The position numbers were made by a program, and so were the translations under genes. This document shows, in pieces, positions 1-6,490 of a stretch of 10,669 bases of DNA. Numbering within the stretch: position 1 is the first letter of the stretch; every line of letters starts with the position of its first letter. The notes beneath the pieces were generated by a model, which saw only the letters and a program-made list of their open reading frames with translations, searched no databases and was not told the DNA's origin. The DNA is taken from contig JBEHWX010000151.1 of assembly GCA_048498995.1 (NCBI GenBank), positions 1 through 10,669 on the forward strand, in the 5' to 3' direction. Origin of the DNA: JBEHWX01 sp048498995. Lineage in GTDB: Bacteria; Bacteroidota; Ignavibacteria; OLB7.

Positions 1-45
1 CAGCGCAAGCGCGGCCACGATCCCGATGAGGTATTTCGGCTTCAT
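1..45 (-). CDS. ccmE: Probable CcmE N-terminus (partial, runs off the left edge)
   Basis: Only the first 15 codons are present: MKPKYLIGIVAALAL. A short basic start followed by a hydrophobic stretch fits the N-terminal membrane anchor of CcmE, the periplasmic haem chaperone of system I cytochrome c maturation. The identification rests mostly on position: it starts 4 bp after the stop codon of the ccmD-like gene, the place where ccmE normally lies in ccmBCDE clusters. The OB-fold domain and haem-binding histidine would be outside the window, so they cannot be checked. Any other small membrane-anchored protein would look the same over 15 residues. Confidence 0.5.
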   Translation of the reverse strand, partial: MKPKYLIGIVAALAL

Positions 46-49
46 GAGA

Positions 50-181
50 TTATATCCGTTCGTTCTTTTCAAGATTGCGGAGTCGGCCGTCGACGCGGAA
101 CAGGTAGATCAGAAGGCCAACGAGGATGAGCGACGCGATGATCAGCGTCACGTAGATGGAGTTCTCGGTAAGGAACTGCAT
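50..181 (-). CDS. CcmD-like small membrane protein
   Basis: This 43-codon frame starts at ATG (179-181) and ends at TAA (50-52). The protein starts MQFLTENSIYVTLIIASL and has one membrane segment (about residues 9-27) followed by a charged tail, FRVDGRLRNLEKNERI. The order 'one helix, then Y-L-x-R-x-D-x-(K/R)-(I/L)-x-x-L-E-K' is the pattern I know from the alternative CcmD family of Bacteroidetes-type genomes. CcmD proteins stabilise the CcmABC complex and help release haem-loaded CcmE. The gene lies between ccmC (30 bp upstream) and the probable ccmE (4 bp downstream), exactly the expected ccmD slot. No clear Shine-Dalgarno sequence precedes the ATG. It is short enough to be missed by automated gene callers. 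Confidence 0.8.
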   Translation of the reverse strand: MQFLTENSIYVTLIIASLILVGLLIYLFRVDGRLRNLEKNERI

Positions 182-211
182 ATGTGAATCAGTTCGGGGT
201 CAAGAATGGCG

Positions 212-1303
212 TCACGAAAGACGAACGACCTGCGGCGCGATTGCCGGGGAGCCTTCCTCGGCCGCGGTCTGCCGCTGGCGGCGTCGCAGCTCGAAGAGCC
301 TGACCCGCGTGGCGACGTTCAACATCCAGAAGTAGAGCAGCGTGAAGCCGAACGCCGACAGGCCGAAGAGGACCTGATGGATCCGGTTGAGCGCGTCGCG
401 CTGCGGAGAGAGCACCGGGCCGATGTTCGGATCGCCCGAGGAGCCCGGATGCAGCCCCTGCTCCATGCGGGGCATCACGAACATGAAGTAGAGCACCGGC
501 AGCGCCAGCACCACCAGGTACACCGCCGACAGGCGCGCGCGCAGCCCCTCCTCCTCGATCGACGCGCGCAGCGCGAAGTACGCGCCGTAGATCAGCAGCA
601 CGATGAAGATCGAGCGGAGACGCGGGTCGTCCCAGGTCCAGAAGGTCCCCCAGTTGAAGCGGGCCCAGATCGAGCCAGTGACGGTGGCCAGCACGCAGAA
701 GACCCCGCCGAGCGCCGCGGCCGAGGAGGCGATCACGTCGTCGGAGAGGCGGCGGCGGCGAAGGTAGACGATGGCGTAGCCGAAGGCGACGAACCAGGCC
801 AGCTGCGCCAGCCAGGCGGCCGGCACGTGGAAGTAGATGTTCCGGGCGCGCTCCTCGAGCCCCGGCGTCAGCGGCAGCGCGATCGACGGATCGCGGGCCA
901 CCACCCGGTGCGCCACGAACATCTTGGCCGAGTGGTCGAAGGTCATCGAGAAGATCAGCCGATGCCCCACGGCGATCGGCTCATCGGCCATCGTGGCCAT
1001 GTCCCGTCGGACCTTCTGTACCTGGCCGAGATCATCCTTGAGGAGGAACGTGTTGTCGGTGGAGACATCCGAGACGGTGCCGAGCACCGGCAGCGGGTGG
1101 GTGCTCCCCTGCCCCATGCCGGAGGCCATGGCATCGGAGAAGGTGCCGCCGGCCGGCAGCACGAACGCCAGCACCACCAGCACCAGCAGCGACGCCGCGG
1201 TCATGATCCGCCACCAGGTCGGTTTCGGCTTGATGAGCCCTCCGGGCCAGAATCCGAGGATCAGCGAGAGGGTGAAGCCCCCGCCGATTAACAGACCTTT
1301 CAT
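212..1303 (-). CDS. ccmC: Haem exporter/transfer protein CcmC with an inserted OB-like periplasmic domain
   Basis: This 363-residue membrane protein of the haem-handling family delivers haem to CcmE at the periplasmic face for c-type cytochrome assembly. Diagnostic residues are the first ligand histidine in YFHVPAAW (His159), the tryptophan-rich WWD motif WGTFWTWDD (218-226) and the second histidine in GLHPGSS (His285), each between hydrophobic helices. Typical CcmC is about 220-250 residues. The excess lies at the front: an extra hydrophobic segment (about 3-20), the usual first helix (about 34-50), then about 80 inserted residues (about 60-140) before the His159 loop. That insert has a beta-rich pattern (LGTVSDVS, TFLLKDDLG, FVAHRVVARD) recalling CcmE, but has no histidine at the haem-attachment position. 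The start is ATG at 1303, 4 bp after the ccmB stop, with AGGAATGAGG just upstream. CcmC identity is firm; the nature of the insert is inference. Confidence 0.92.
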   Translation of the reverse strand: MKGLLIGGGFTLSLILGFWPGGLIKPKPTWWRIMTAASLLVLVVLAFVLPAGGTFSDAMASGMGQGSTHPLPVLGTVSDVSTDNTFLLKDDLGQVQKVRRDMATMADEPIAVGHRLIFSMTFDHSAKMFVAHRVVARDPSIALPLTPGLEERARNIYFHVPAAWLAQLAWFVAFGYAIVYLRRRRLSDDVIASSAAALGGVFCVLATVTGSIWARFNWGTFWTWDDPRLRSIFIVLLIYGAYFALRASIEEEGLRARLSAVYLVVLALPVLYFMFVMPRMEQGLHPGSSGDPNIGPVLSPQRDALNRIHQVLFGLSAFGFTLLYFWMLNVATRVRLFELRRRQRQTAAEEGSPAIAPQVVRLS

Positions 1304-1307
1304 AACC

Positions 1308-1985
1308 TCATTCCTTCCAGAGAAAATCGAACAGGACGTAGCTGAGGGCGATCAGCGCGAGGGTATACAGCGAGAGAAGCAGAAGATCGCTTCCGAGGAG
1401 CGCCAGCTCGATCCCCTCCATCGAGCGTCGGAGGAGGTCGACGCCGAGCAGGACCAGCGGAAGCACGATGGGGAACGCCAGGACCGGAAAGAGCGCGCTC
1501 TTGGCCGAGGCGCGGGCGATGATCGCGGCGACGATCGTCAGCGAGGCCGCGAATCCGAGGCTGCTGGCGACGATCACCACCATGAAGGCCAGCGGGGAGC
1601 CGACCTTGACGCCGCTGATCAGAAAGAGAAACAGCGCCGCGATCAGCGTATTGGCCAGCAGCGCGAGGATGGTATTGACGATCAGCTTCCCGAGATAGAC
1701 CGGGCCGGCCGTCGCCGTCAACCGGAGCAGAAGGCTCGTGCCCCGCTCCTCCTCGCTGATGAACGACCGGCCGAGGCCGGTCACGCCGGTAAAGAACATC
1801 GTCACCCAGATCAGCCCCGCCCCGATCGAGCCGGACAGGTGCTCGTCGCCGGTGGCGAAGGCCATCACCGCGACGGTGACGACGACGAACATGCCGAGCG
1901 AGCTGAGCGCGTAGCGCGTCCGGATCTCGCTACGGAGATCCTTCCTCGCGATCGCGAGCGTCTGTTTGACGACCCGAGACATCAT
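1308..1985 (-). CDS. ccmB: Haem ABC-exporter permease CcmB
   Basis: This 225-residue protein has about six hydrophobic segments and the expected length for CcmB, the membrane subunit of the CcmAB ATPase complex. That complex drives release of haem-loaded CcmE from CcmC in system I cytochrome c maturation. The N-terminal ARKDLRSEIRTRYAL and the GLGRSFISEEERGTSLLL loop after the second helix are typical of CcmB. The protein begins Met-Met; a GGGGG run directly before the first ATG (1985) suits the second ATG (1982) about as well, so the start is uncertain by one codon. The gene is first in the compact run ccmB-ccmC-ccmD-like-ccmE, and its stop codon overlaps the ribosome-binding region of ccmC. 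No ccmA lies upstream; the neighbour there is a multihaem cytochrome gene 147 bp away. Confidence 0.93.
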   Translation of the reverse strand: MMSRVVKQTLAIARKDLRSEIRTRYALSSLGMFVVVTVAVMAFATGDEHLSGSIGAGLIWVTMFFTGVTGLGRSFISEEERGTSLLLRLTATAGPVYLGKLIVNTILALLANTLIAALFLFLISGVKVGSPLAFMVVIVASSLGFAASLTIVAAIIARASAKSALFPVLAFPIVLPLVLLGVDLLRRSMEGIELALLGSDLLLLSLYTLALIALSYVLFDFLWKE

Positions 1986-2090
1986 CCCCCAAACTTAGGG
2001 CATAATCAGCGAAAACGCGCATAGTATCCCCGACCGTTACCTTTTGGTTCGAGCCGGAGATACCATGCGCGCTCATCGCTCATCGCTTCG

Positions 2091-2138
2091 GAAGCATCTG
2101 ATGAAGCATCGGCTGAAGCATCTGATGGAGCATCAGCG
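2091..2138. repeat. Four imperfect 12-bp tandem repeats at the cytochrome stop codon
   Basis: Four consecutive 12-bp units are seen: GAAGCATCTGAT, GAAGCATCGGCT, GAAGCATCTGAT and the diverged GGAGCATCAGCG. The last unit contains the stop codon of the multihaem cytochrome gene (2133-2135). The third and fourth units also form a small dyad, CTGATG-GAG-CATCAG (2122-2136), but no T-run follows on the minus strand, so it is a poor intrinsic terminator. This looks like a minisatellite generated by slippage. Confidence 0.75.
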
Positions 2139-4157
2139 GGCCACCACCAGACGCTGCGTGCTGGCACCCTGCTTCGTCGTCAGCCGGACCATGTAGACGC
2201 CGGCCGGGACCGGCTTGCCGGTCTCGTCGGTCAGATCCCAGGTCTGCGCGAACGTGCCCGACTCCTGACGTCCGCTGGCCAGCAGCGTGATCAGGTTGCC
2301 GCGCGTGTCGTACACGGCCAGGTTGATCGAGCCGGGCAGCGCGACCGAGAAGCGGATCGTCGTCGTTCCGGTGGCCGGGTTCGGCACCACCGACTGGATC
2401 GCGGTCGATCCGGCGACGGCGGACTCGCGGACCACCTCGGCCGGGAACATCTCGGCCCAGTGCGCCTCGAGCGAGTCGGCCAGCTGGAAGTCGGTCTTGT
2501 CTCCCCAGATGTCGAGGAACCGGTCCGTGATGCCGAACGACGGGGCGACCGGCGAGGTCGGATCGGAGTTGCGGCTGCCGCGACCATTACGATGGCAGGC
2601 CTCGGCGCACACGTTCGGCATGCCGGCGATGTTGCCGTTGGCGTAGATCTTCGTCATCCGCGGGCGGAACACGCGGAGCGAGTGATCGCTGAAGTCGTAG
2701 TACGGCTTGGTCTTGAGCTCCACGAAGCTGATCGTCGCCGACTTCATGAAGTGACAGTTGACGCACTGGCTCACATCCTGAGAGTGCATCGAGTGCGCGT
2801 TGACCGTCCGTCCCTTGAAGGTCGTCGTCTGGTTGAAGTTCTCGTGGCACCCGAAGGCAAGGCATCCCTCGCCCGACTCCAGCGAATAGTAGTTCGTCCG
2901 GAGCTGGAACGGCAGTCCCTGTTCGTTGTTGTAGTGCACGGTATGGCAGCTCCAGCAGCCGTTGGAGAAGACGTGCGCCTGGTACGACGGGGAGCGGAGG
3001 AAATCCTGTCCCTGCTGATGGTGCGCCTTCGGAAGCTGCTGATCGCCCCAGACGGTGGCGCCGTAGAGCACGTTCCCCTTGTAGACGAACTGCTTCAGCG
3101 GCATCCCCGGCATGTACGCGCGCTGGTTGACCTCATCGTACGGATAGGTGAACCACGGCTTCGTGTAGACCGTGAGCGGGTTGCCGGTGGAATCGACCGT
3201 GTCGCGCGGGATCGCCGTGCTGTTCATCCGGTTGTGGCACTGGCCGCAGAGATCGACCTTCAGGTCGAGATTGGCGTGCTCGCCCGGACCGTCCGGAGCC
3301 CAGCGGCTCGGGGAGACGATCGTGGTCGGGTCGCTCGGGTTGGCCGCGTGCAGCGATCCGGGACCGTGGCAGCTCTCGCAACCGATCTTGATGTTCTGAT
3401 CGATCAGCGCCGAATCACCCTTGTCGGTGCCGAACCAGCCGATGTCGTACGTGGTATCCTTGCCGGTGACCACGCGCTTGGCCGAATAGCCGTTGACGTG
3501 GCAATAGGAGCAGTTCCGGCGCCACGACTGCTGCTTGAAGATTTTGGAATCGAACGCGAAGAACGTCGGCGAGCGATCGCTGTCGAGCGTGTACCAACGG
3601 GTATGGTCGATCAGGTAGAAGCCCTCGCTCGTGTCGGTGCGCTCCTTGTAGCGCGGCAGCGCGTACTGGAACGGGGCGATGTAGTAGTCGCCGTTGACGT
3701 CGAGGAGATAGCGCTGGATCCAGCCGTTGCCGCCATAGGTATAGGCGACCTTCATCTTCGGGGTCTGCTTGTCGGTCCCGGAGAAGCTGAGCTGGATGTA
3801 GTAGTCGGTCGGAGCGGCACCCTTGCTGAGATGGATCTCGAGGGTATCATGGCCGGGATCGTTGATCCGACTGTCGACGAACTTCAGGACACGTCCCTCG
3901 GCGAAGAGCCGATCGATGACGACGGTCTGAGGATTCGGACGGAGGTGGATCTTCTGGTGCATCGTCTCGCGGAAGGCCGCCGCGCCGGCGTAGCTGCGCC
4001 CGCCGGCGAAAGGTCCCGCGTGGCACGACATGCAGGAGTCCTGCCCGATGAACTCCTTCTGAGGATCGGACTCGGACGATTTGAGACTCAACCCGAGACT
4101 CATGCCACCGATGATCACCGCCGCAGTCAGTACTAGGTAACGGAGAGGTGCGTTCAT
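2133..4157 (-). CDS. Secreted multihaem c-type cytochrome with T9SS C-terminal sorting domain
   Basis: This 674-residue protein (numbered from the ATG at 4157; a TTG lies one codon upstream) begins with a hydrophobic Sec-signal-like segment (about 5-26). Six standard CXXCH haem sites start at residues 42, 216, 260, 304, 401 and 465. CLAFGCH (432-438, CX4CH) and CAEACH (517-522, CX3CH) are likely two more, making eight. The order CESCHGPGSLH, later CVNCHF, then SDHSLRVFRP and GMPNVC matches a large family of multihaem cytochromes in which DHSFRxPRP and GTPNAC are usual. Its substrate or partner is not evident. Residues about 587-674 are a type A T9SS sorting domain (VVPNPATGTTTIRFS, then PAGVYMVRL), so the protein should cross the outer membrane and be surface-attached or released. 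It lies 147 bp upstream of ccmB on the same strand. An electron-transfer role is inferred from haem content. Confidence 0.92.
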   Translation of the reverse strand: MNAPLRYLVLTAAVIIGGMSLGLSLKSSESDPQKEFIGQDSCMSCHAGPFAGGRSYAGAAAFRETMHQKIHLRPNPQTVVIDRLFAEGRVLKFVDSRINDPGHDTLEIHLSKGAAPTDYYIQLSFSGTDKQTPKMKVAYTYGGNGWIQRYLLDVNGDYYIAPFQYALPRYKERTDTSEGFYLIDHTRWYTLDSDRSPTFFAFDSKIFKQQSWRRNCSYCHVNGYSAKRVVTGKDTTYDIGWFGTDKGDSALIDQNIKIGCESCHGPGSLHAANPSDPTTIVSPSRWAPDGPGEHANLDLKVDLCGQCHNRMNSTAIPRDTVDSTGNPLTVYTKPWFTYPYDEVNQRAYMPGMPLKQFVYKGNVLYGATVWGDQQLPKAHHQQGQDFLRSPSYQAHVFSNGCWSCHTVHYNNEQGLPFQLRTNYYSLESGEGCLAFGCHENFNQTTTFKGRTVNAHSMHSQDVSQCVNCHFMKSATISFVELKTKPYYDFSDHSLRVFRPRMTKIYANGNIAGMPNVCAEACHRNGRGSRNSDPTSPVAPSFGITDRFLDIWGDKTDFQLADSLEAHWAEMFPAEVVRESAVAGSTAIQSVVPNPATGTTTIRFSVALPGSINLAVYDTRGNLITLLASGRQESGTFAQTWDLTDETGKPVPAGVYMVRLTTKQGASTQRLVVAR

Positions 4158-4722
4158 CAAAGTTCGAAATACGGTTGGAAGAGGAGAACGAAAGCCAGCC
4201 TCCAGGAGTAGTCACGCGGGCGTCGCGCCTCCGGAAGCGGATCCCGAACGGCGATCTCCTGCCCGCGCGCGGACCCGGGGGGCGGCTGCCGGCGCTGTAC
4301 ACATCGATCGCATGGCTGATCGGGGGGTCACCTGGGATCGGGATCACCTAACTAGACCCTGGAAAAGTCGCCGATGTCGCAGGAGTACAAACCGTGGGAA
4401 GATTTTCCGGCGGGATGCCGGGGGCGTCCGGCGGCGTCGGGATCGGGAGGGTTCTCGGGGAAAAGACCCATGGAATCGGCGGGAAGAAGGTACTCGAATG
4501 CCGATGCCGGGCGCAAGCCGTAAGATGCCGTGGCATGGCGGCAGATGTGAAAAATCATTTCAGACTCCTCGCTCCCCCGCTCTCGACGCCCCGAGCCGCG
4601 GCATGAGGCTCCAATCCCCGCATCTGGGATTCTAAAAGTCCCTCACAGAATGAAGCTACTCGAATGGAAGAGAAGGAGTAGCCACACGTCTTTAGCGTGC
4701 GCCCCTCATTTCATGAGAGGCT
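4158..4722. other. 565-bp stretch without a convincing gene
   Basis: The region lies between the starts of the cytochrome transcript (leftward) and the end of the MFS gene. Open frames of 60-107 codons exist on both strands but are rich in Arg/Gly/Pro, lack recognisable motifs and have no good ribosome-binding sites, so none is accepted. It should contain the promoter of the cytochrome gene, probably within 4158-4350, but no -10/-35 or Bacteroidetes-type TAnnTTTG box stands out. The only recognisable element is the stem-loop repeat at 4678-4702. Confidence 0.6.
4678..4702 (-). repeat. Single copy of the stem-loop repeat that is amplified at 10313-10669
   Basis: Read on the minus strand, this segment is GCGCACGCTAAAGACG followed by TGTGGCTAC. 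It matches units 5 and 7 of the right-hand array at every position but one over 25 bases. The single change (C to T in the 3' arm) turns a G-C pair into a G-U pair on the minus strand, so the stem CGCACG / CGTGTG with loop CTAAAGA is kept in that strand's RNA but would be broken in RNA of the other strand. It begins 20 bp after the stop codon of the MFS gene, in the sense orientation of that gene's transcript. Confidence 0.8.
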
Positions 4723-6354
4723 CTAAGCCCGGCGTCGACGCGCCGAGATCAGATGCGTGACCACCGGCCGGCCGTCGCCGACGTGGAATCCGCGCGCGGC
4801 CTCCTCGGCCGAGCGGTCGTTGATCGTCACCCGCGCGTGCTGCCGGAGGTGCTCCCCCCAGTTCTCGACCACGAAGGTCTCCACGTAGCGGGTCGGGTCG
4901 GAGACATCGCGGTAGATGTTCCATCGCATGGCGCCGTCGCGGCGGCGCTGGCGCCCCACCACCCGCATCGCCCGGAGGAACTCGCGGCCGTTCTCCGGAA
5001 GCACCCGATACTCCACCGTGATCAGCACCGGGCCATCCTCCTCCTCCGGCTCGAAGGCGAGCACCGGGTCCGGCCAGTGCTTCGACGGGGTCAGATCGCT
5101 CCCCTCGGCCGCCGGCAGCGTGAAGAACGGGGCGGCCGCGAGCGTGAGCAGCATGCCGATGGCGGCGACCAGAAGCGCGGTCGACGGGCTGGCCGTGGTG
5201 GCCACCGTCCCCCAGATCGGGCTGCCGATCGCCATTCCCCCCATGTACATCAGCAGATAGAGCGCCAGGGCGCGGGCCCGCACCCATGCCGGCGAGGAGA
5301 CCTGCGCCGACACGTTCATCGTCGACATCAGCGCGATCCAGGCGATGCCGCCGAGCGCCATGGTGATGTAGAGGAGCCGGATGTGGCGGAGATATCCGAG
5401 CGCGACGGTCGAGGCGGCAAATACCAGCGTGCCGGCGGCCACGAGCATGTCGGAGCTCACCCGTCGGCGAAGCCGGTCCACCCAGATCGCCCCCAGCACC
5501 GCCCCCGCGCCGAAGGCGCCGAGCAGCAGGCCGTAGCCGACGGAGTCCAGCTTGAGCACCTGGCGCCCGACCGTCGGCAGCAGACTCCAGAACGCGCTGC
5601 CGAAGAGCATGAACGCCCCGGTCCTGACCAGCACCGCCTTCAGCGGCGGAGCGTAGCGCATGTAGCGGAGCCCCGCGCGCGAGGCGCCGATCACCCGCTC
5701 GGCCGGCGCGAACGCCTCCTCCGGCGCCGTCCGCCAGCGGTAGATCACCCAGATCACGCCGAAATAGGAAAGGGCGTTCAGCAGGAACACCGCGCCCGGG
5801 CCGAACGTCGAAACCACCAGGCCGCCGAGCGCCGGCCCCACCGCGCGGGCCAGGTTCAGGCTTGCGCTGGAAAGCGCCACCGCCGCCCCCAGCTCCCGCC
5901 GGGGCACCAGCGACGGCGTGGTCGCCTGCCAGGCGGGTCCGTTGACGGCCGAGCCGATCGAGAGCGCGAACGTGGAGGCGAGCAGAATCCAGGGGGTGGC
6001 AACGCCGAACAGCGTCAGCACGCCGAGCGTCACCGCCGCCAGGGCCATCCAGATCTGCGTTATCAGCAGAATCCGGCGACGGTCCACGATATCGGCCAGG
6101 GCGCCGGCCGGCAGTGAGAGGACGAACACCGGAAGGCTCGTCGCCGTCTGGACCAGGGCGATCATCAGCGCCGAGGAGGAGATCGACGTCATCAGCCAGG
6201 AGGCGCCCACGTCGTGCATCCAGGTGCCGACGTTGCTGGCCGAGGCGGCCAGCCAGAGCGCGCGGAACATCTGGTGCCGGAGCGGACTCCATGTCGAGAC
6301 CGGCTCCTCGGCGCCGGCCGCGGTCGTATCCGAGATCGTCTCTTCGTTGGCCAC
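4723..6354 (-). CDS. MFS exporter (MFS_3/DUF894, EntS-like) with C-terminal ABM-like domain
   Basis: This is a 543-residue inner-membrane transporter. The first 415 residues hold about 12 hydrophobic helices, with the helix 2-3 loop signature GALADIVDRRR (84-94) of the major facilitator superfamily; Asp91-Arg92-Arg93 fit motif A. The start region, FRALWLAASASNVGTWM, is typical of the MFS_3 (formerly DUF894) family, which includes the enterobactin exporter EntS. After an acidic linker (about 430-441), residues about 443-537 form a small alpha+beta domain (VEYRVLPENGREFLRAM, then WNIYRD and ETFVVENWGEHLRQH) like the antibiotic biosynthesis monooxygenase/dimeric alpha-beta barrel fold, an extension seen in many MFS_3 members. 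The substrate is unknown. The start is GTG at 6354 with GGAAT at a workable distance; no upstream ATG is in frame. The gene is same-strand with, and 136 bp after, the glycosyltransferase gene. Confidence 0.88.
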   Translation of the reverse strand: MANEETISDTTAAGAEEPVSTWSPLRHQMFRALWLAASASNVGTWMHDVGASWLMTSISSSALMIALVQTATSLPVFVLSLPAGALADIVDRRRILLITQIWMALAAVTLGVLTLFGVATPWILLASTFALSIGSAVNGPAWQATTPSLVPRRELGAAVALSSASLNLARAVGPALGGLVVSTFGPGAVFLLNALSYFGVIWVIYRWRTAPEEAFAPAERVIGASRAGLRYMRYAPPLKAVLVRTGAFMLFGSAFWSLLPTVGRQVLKLDSVGYGLLLGAFGAGAVLGAIWVDRLRRRVSSDMLVAAGTLVFAASTVALGYLRHIRLLYITMALGGIAWIALMSTMNVSAQVSSPAWVRARALALYLLMYMGGMAIGSPIWGTVATTASPSTALLVAAIGMLLTLAAAPFFTLPAAEGSDLTPSKHWPDPVLAFEPEEEDGPVLITVEYRVLPENGREFLRAMRVVGRQRRRDGAMRWNIYRDVSDPTRYVETFVVENWGEHLRQHARVTINDRSAEEAARGFHVGDGRPVVTHLISARRRRA

Positions 6355-6437
6355 GACAGATTCCGGTTTGCGTTCCGTCAGGGTTCCGGCCGCTCATCCT
6401 GGAGGGGCGGCCCGCCTCGGCGTGCCTGGGGAGATCG

Positions 6438-6474
6438 GCGTCGGTGTCGACCGCGTCGGTGTCGACCGCGTCGG
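6438..6474. repeat. 15-bp tandem repeat (about 2.5 copies) inside a dyad
   Basis: GCGTCGGTGTCGACC occurs twice exactly (6438-6452, 6453-6467) and a third time partially (6468-6474). The block is flanked by GGGGAG (6428-6433) and its reverse complement CTCCCC (6475-6480), so the transcript of the glycosyltransferase gene, whose stop lies 10 bp away, could form a 6-bp stem with a long GC-rich loop. There is no T-run, so calling it a terminator would be speculative. Confidence 0.7.
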
Positions 6475-6490
6475 CTCCCCATCGGCGCGA

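Noticed and set aside
206..1291. A 361-codon open frame on the plus strand, opposite ccmC
   Set aside because: The product is a low-complexity Arg/Glu/His/Gln/Pro-rich sequence typical of the antisense of a GC-rich gene. The minus-strand frame has unmistakable CcmC motifs.
2015..2065. GATACT on the minus strand as a -10 box for ccmB
   Set aside because: The hexamer 17 bp upstream (CGAACC) does not resemble a -35 box, so the match is no better than chance.
2460..4136. A 558-codon plus-strand open frame opposite the multihaem cytochrome
   Set aside because: Repetitive Arg/Val/Glu/Asp composition and no domain; the opposite strand holds eight haem motifs and a T9SS domain in frame.
4312..4635. 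A 107-codon plus-strand open frame in the gene-free stretch
   Set aside because: Arg/Gly-rich, no ribosome-binding site, no motif, and a competing open frame exists on the other strand; judged non-coding.
4706..6397. A 563-codon minus-strand frame overlapping the MFS gene in another frame, slightly longer than the MFS frame
   Set aside because: Length alone favours it, but the product is Gly/Arg/Ala/Pro-rich with no membrane helices; the other frame reads as a normal 12-helix transporter.
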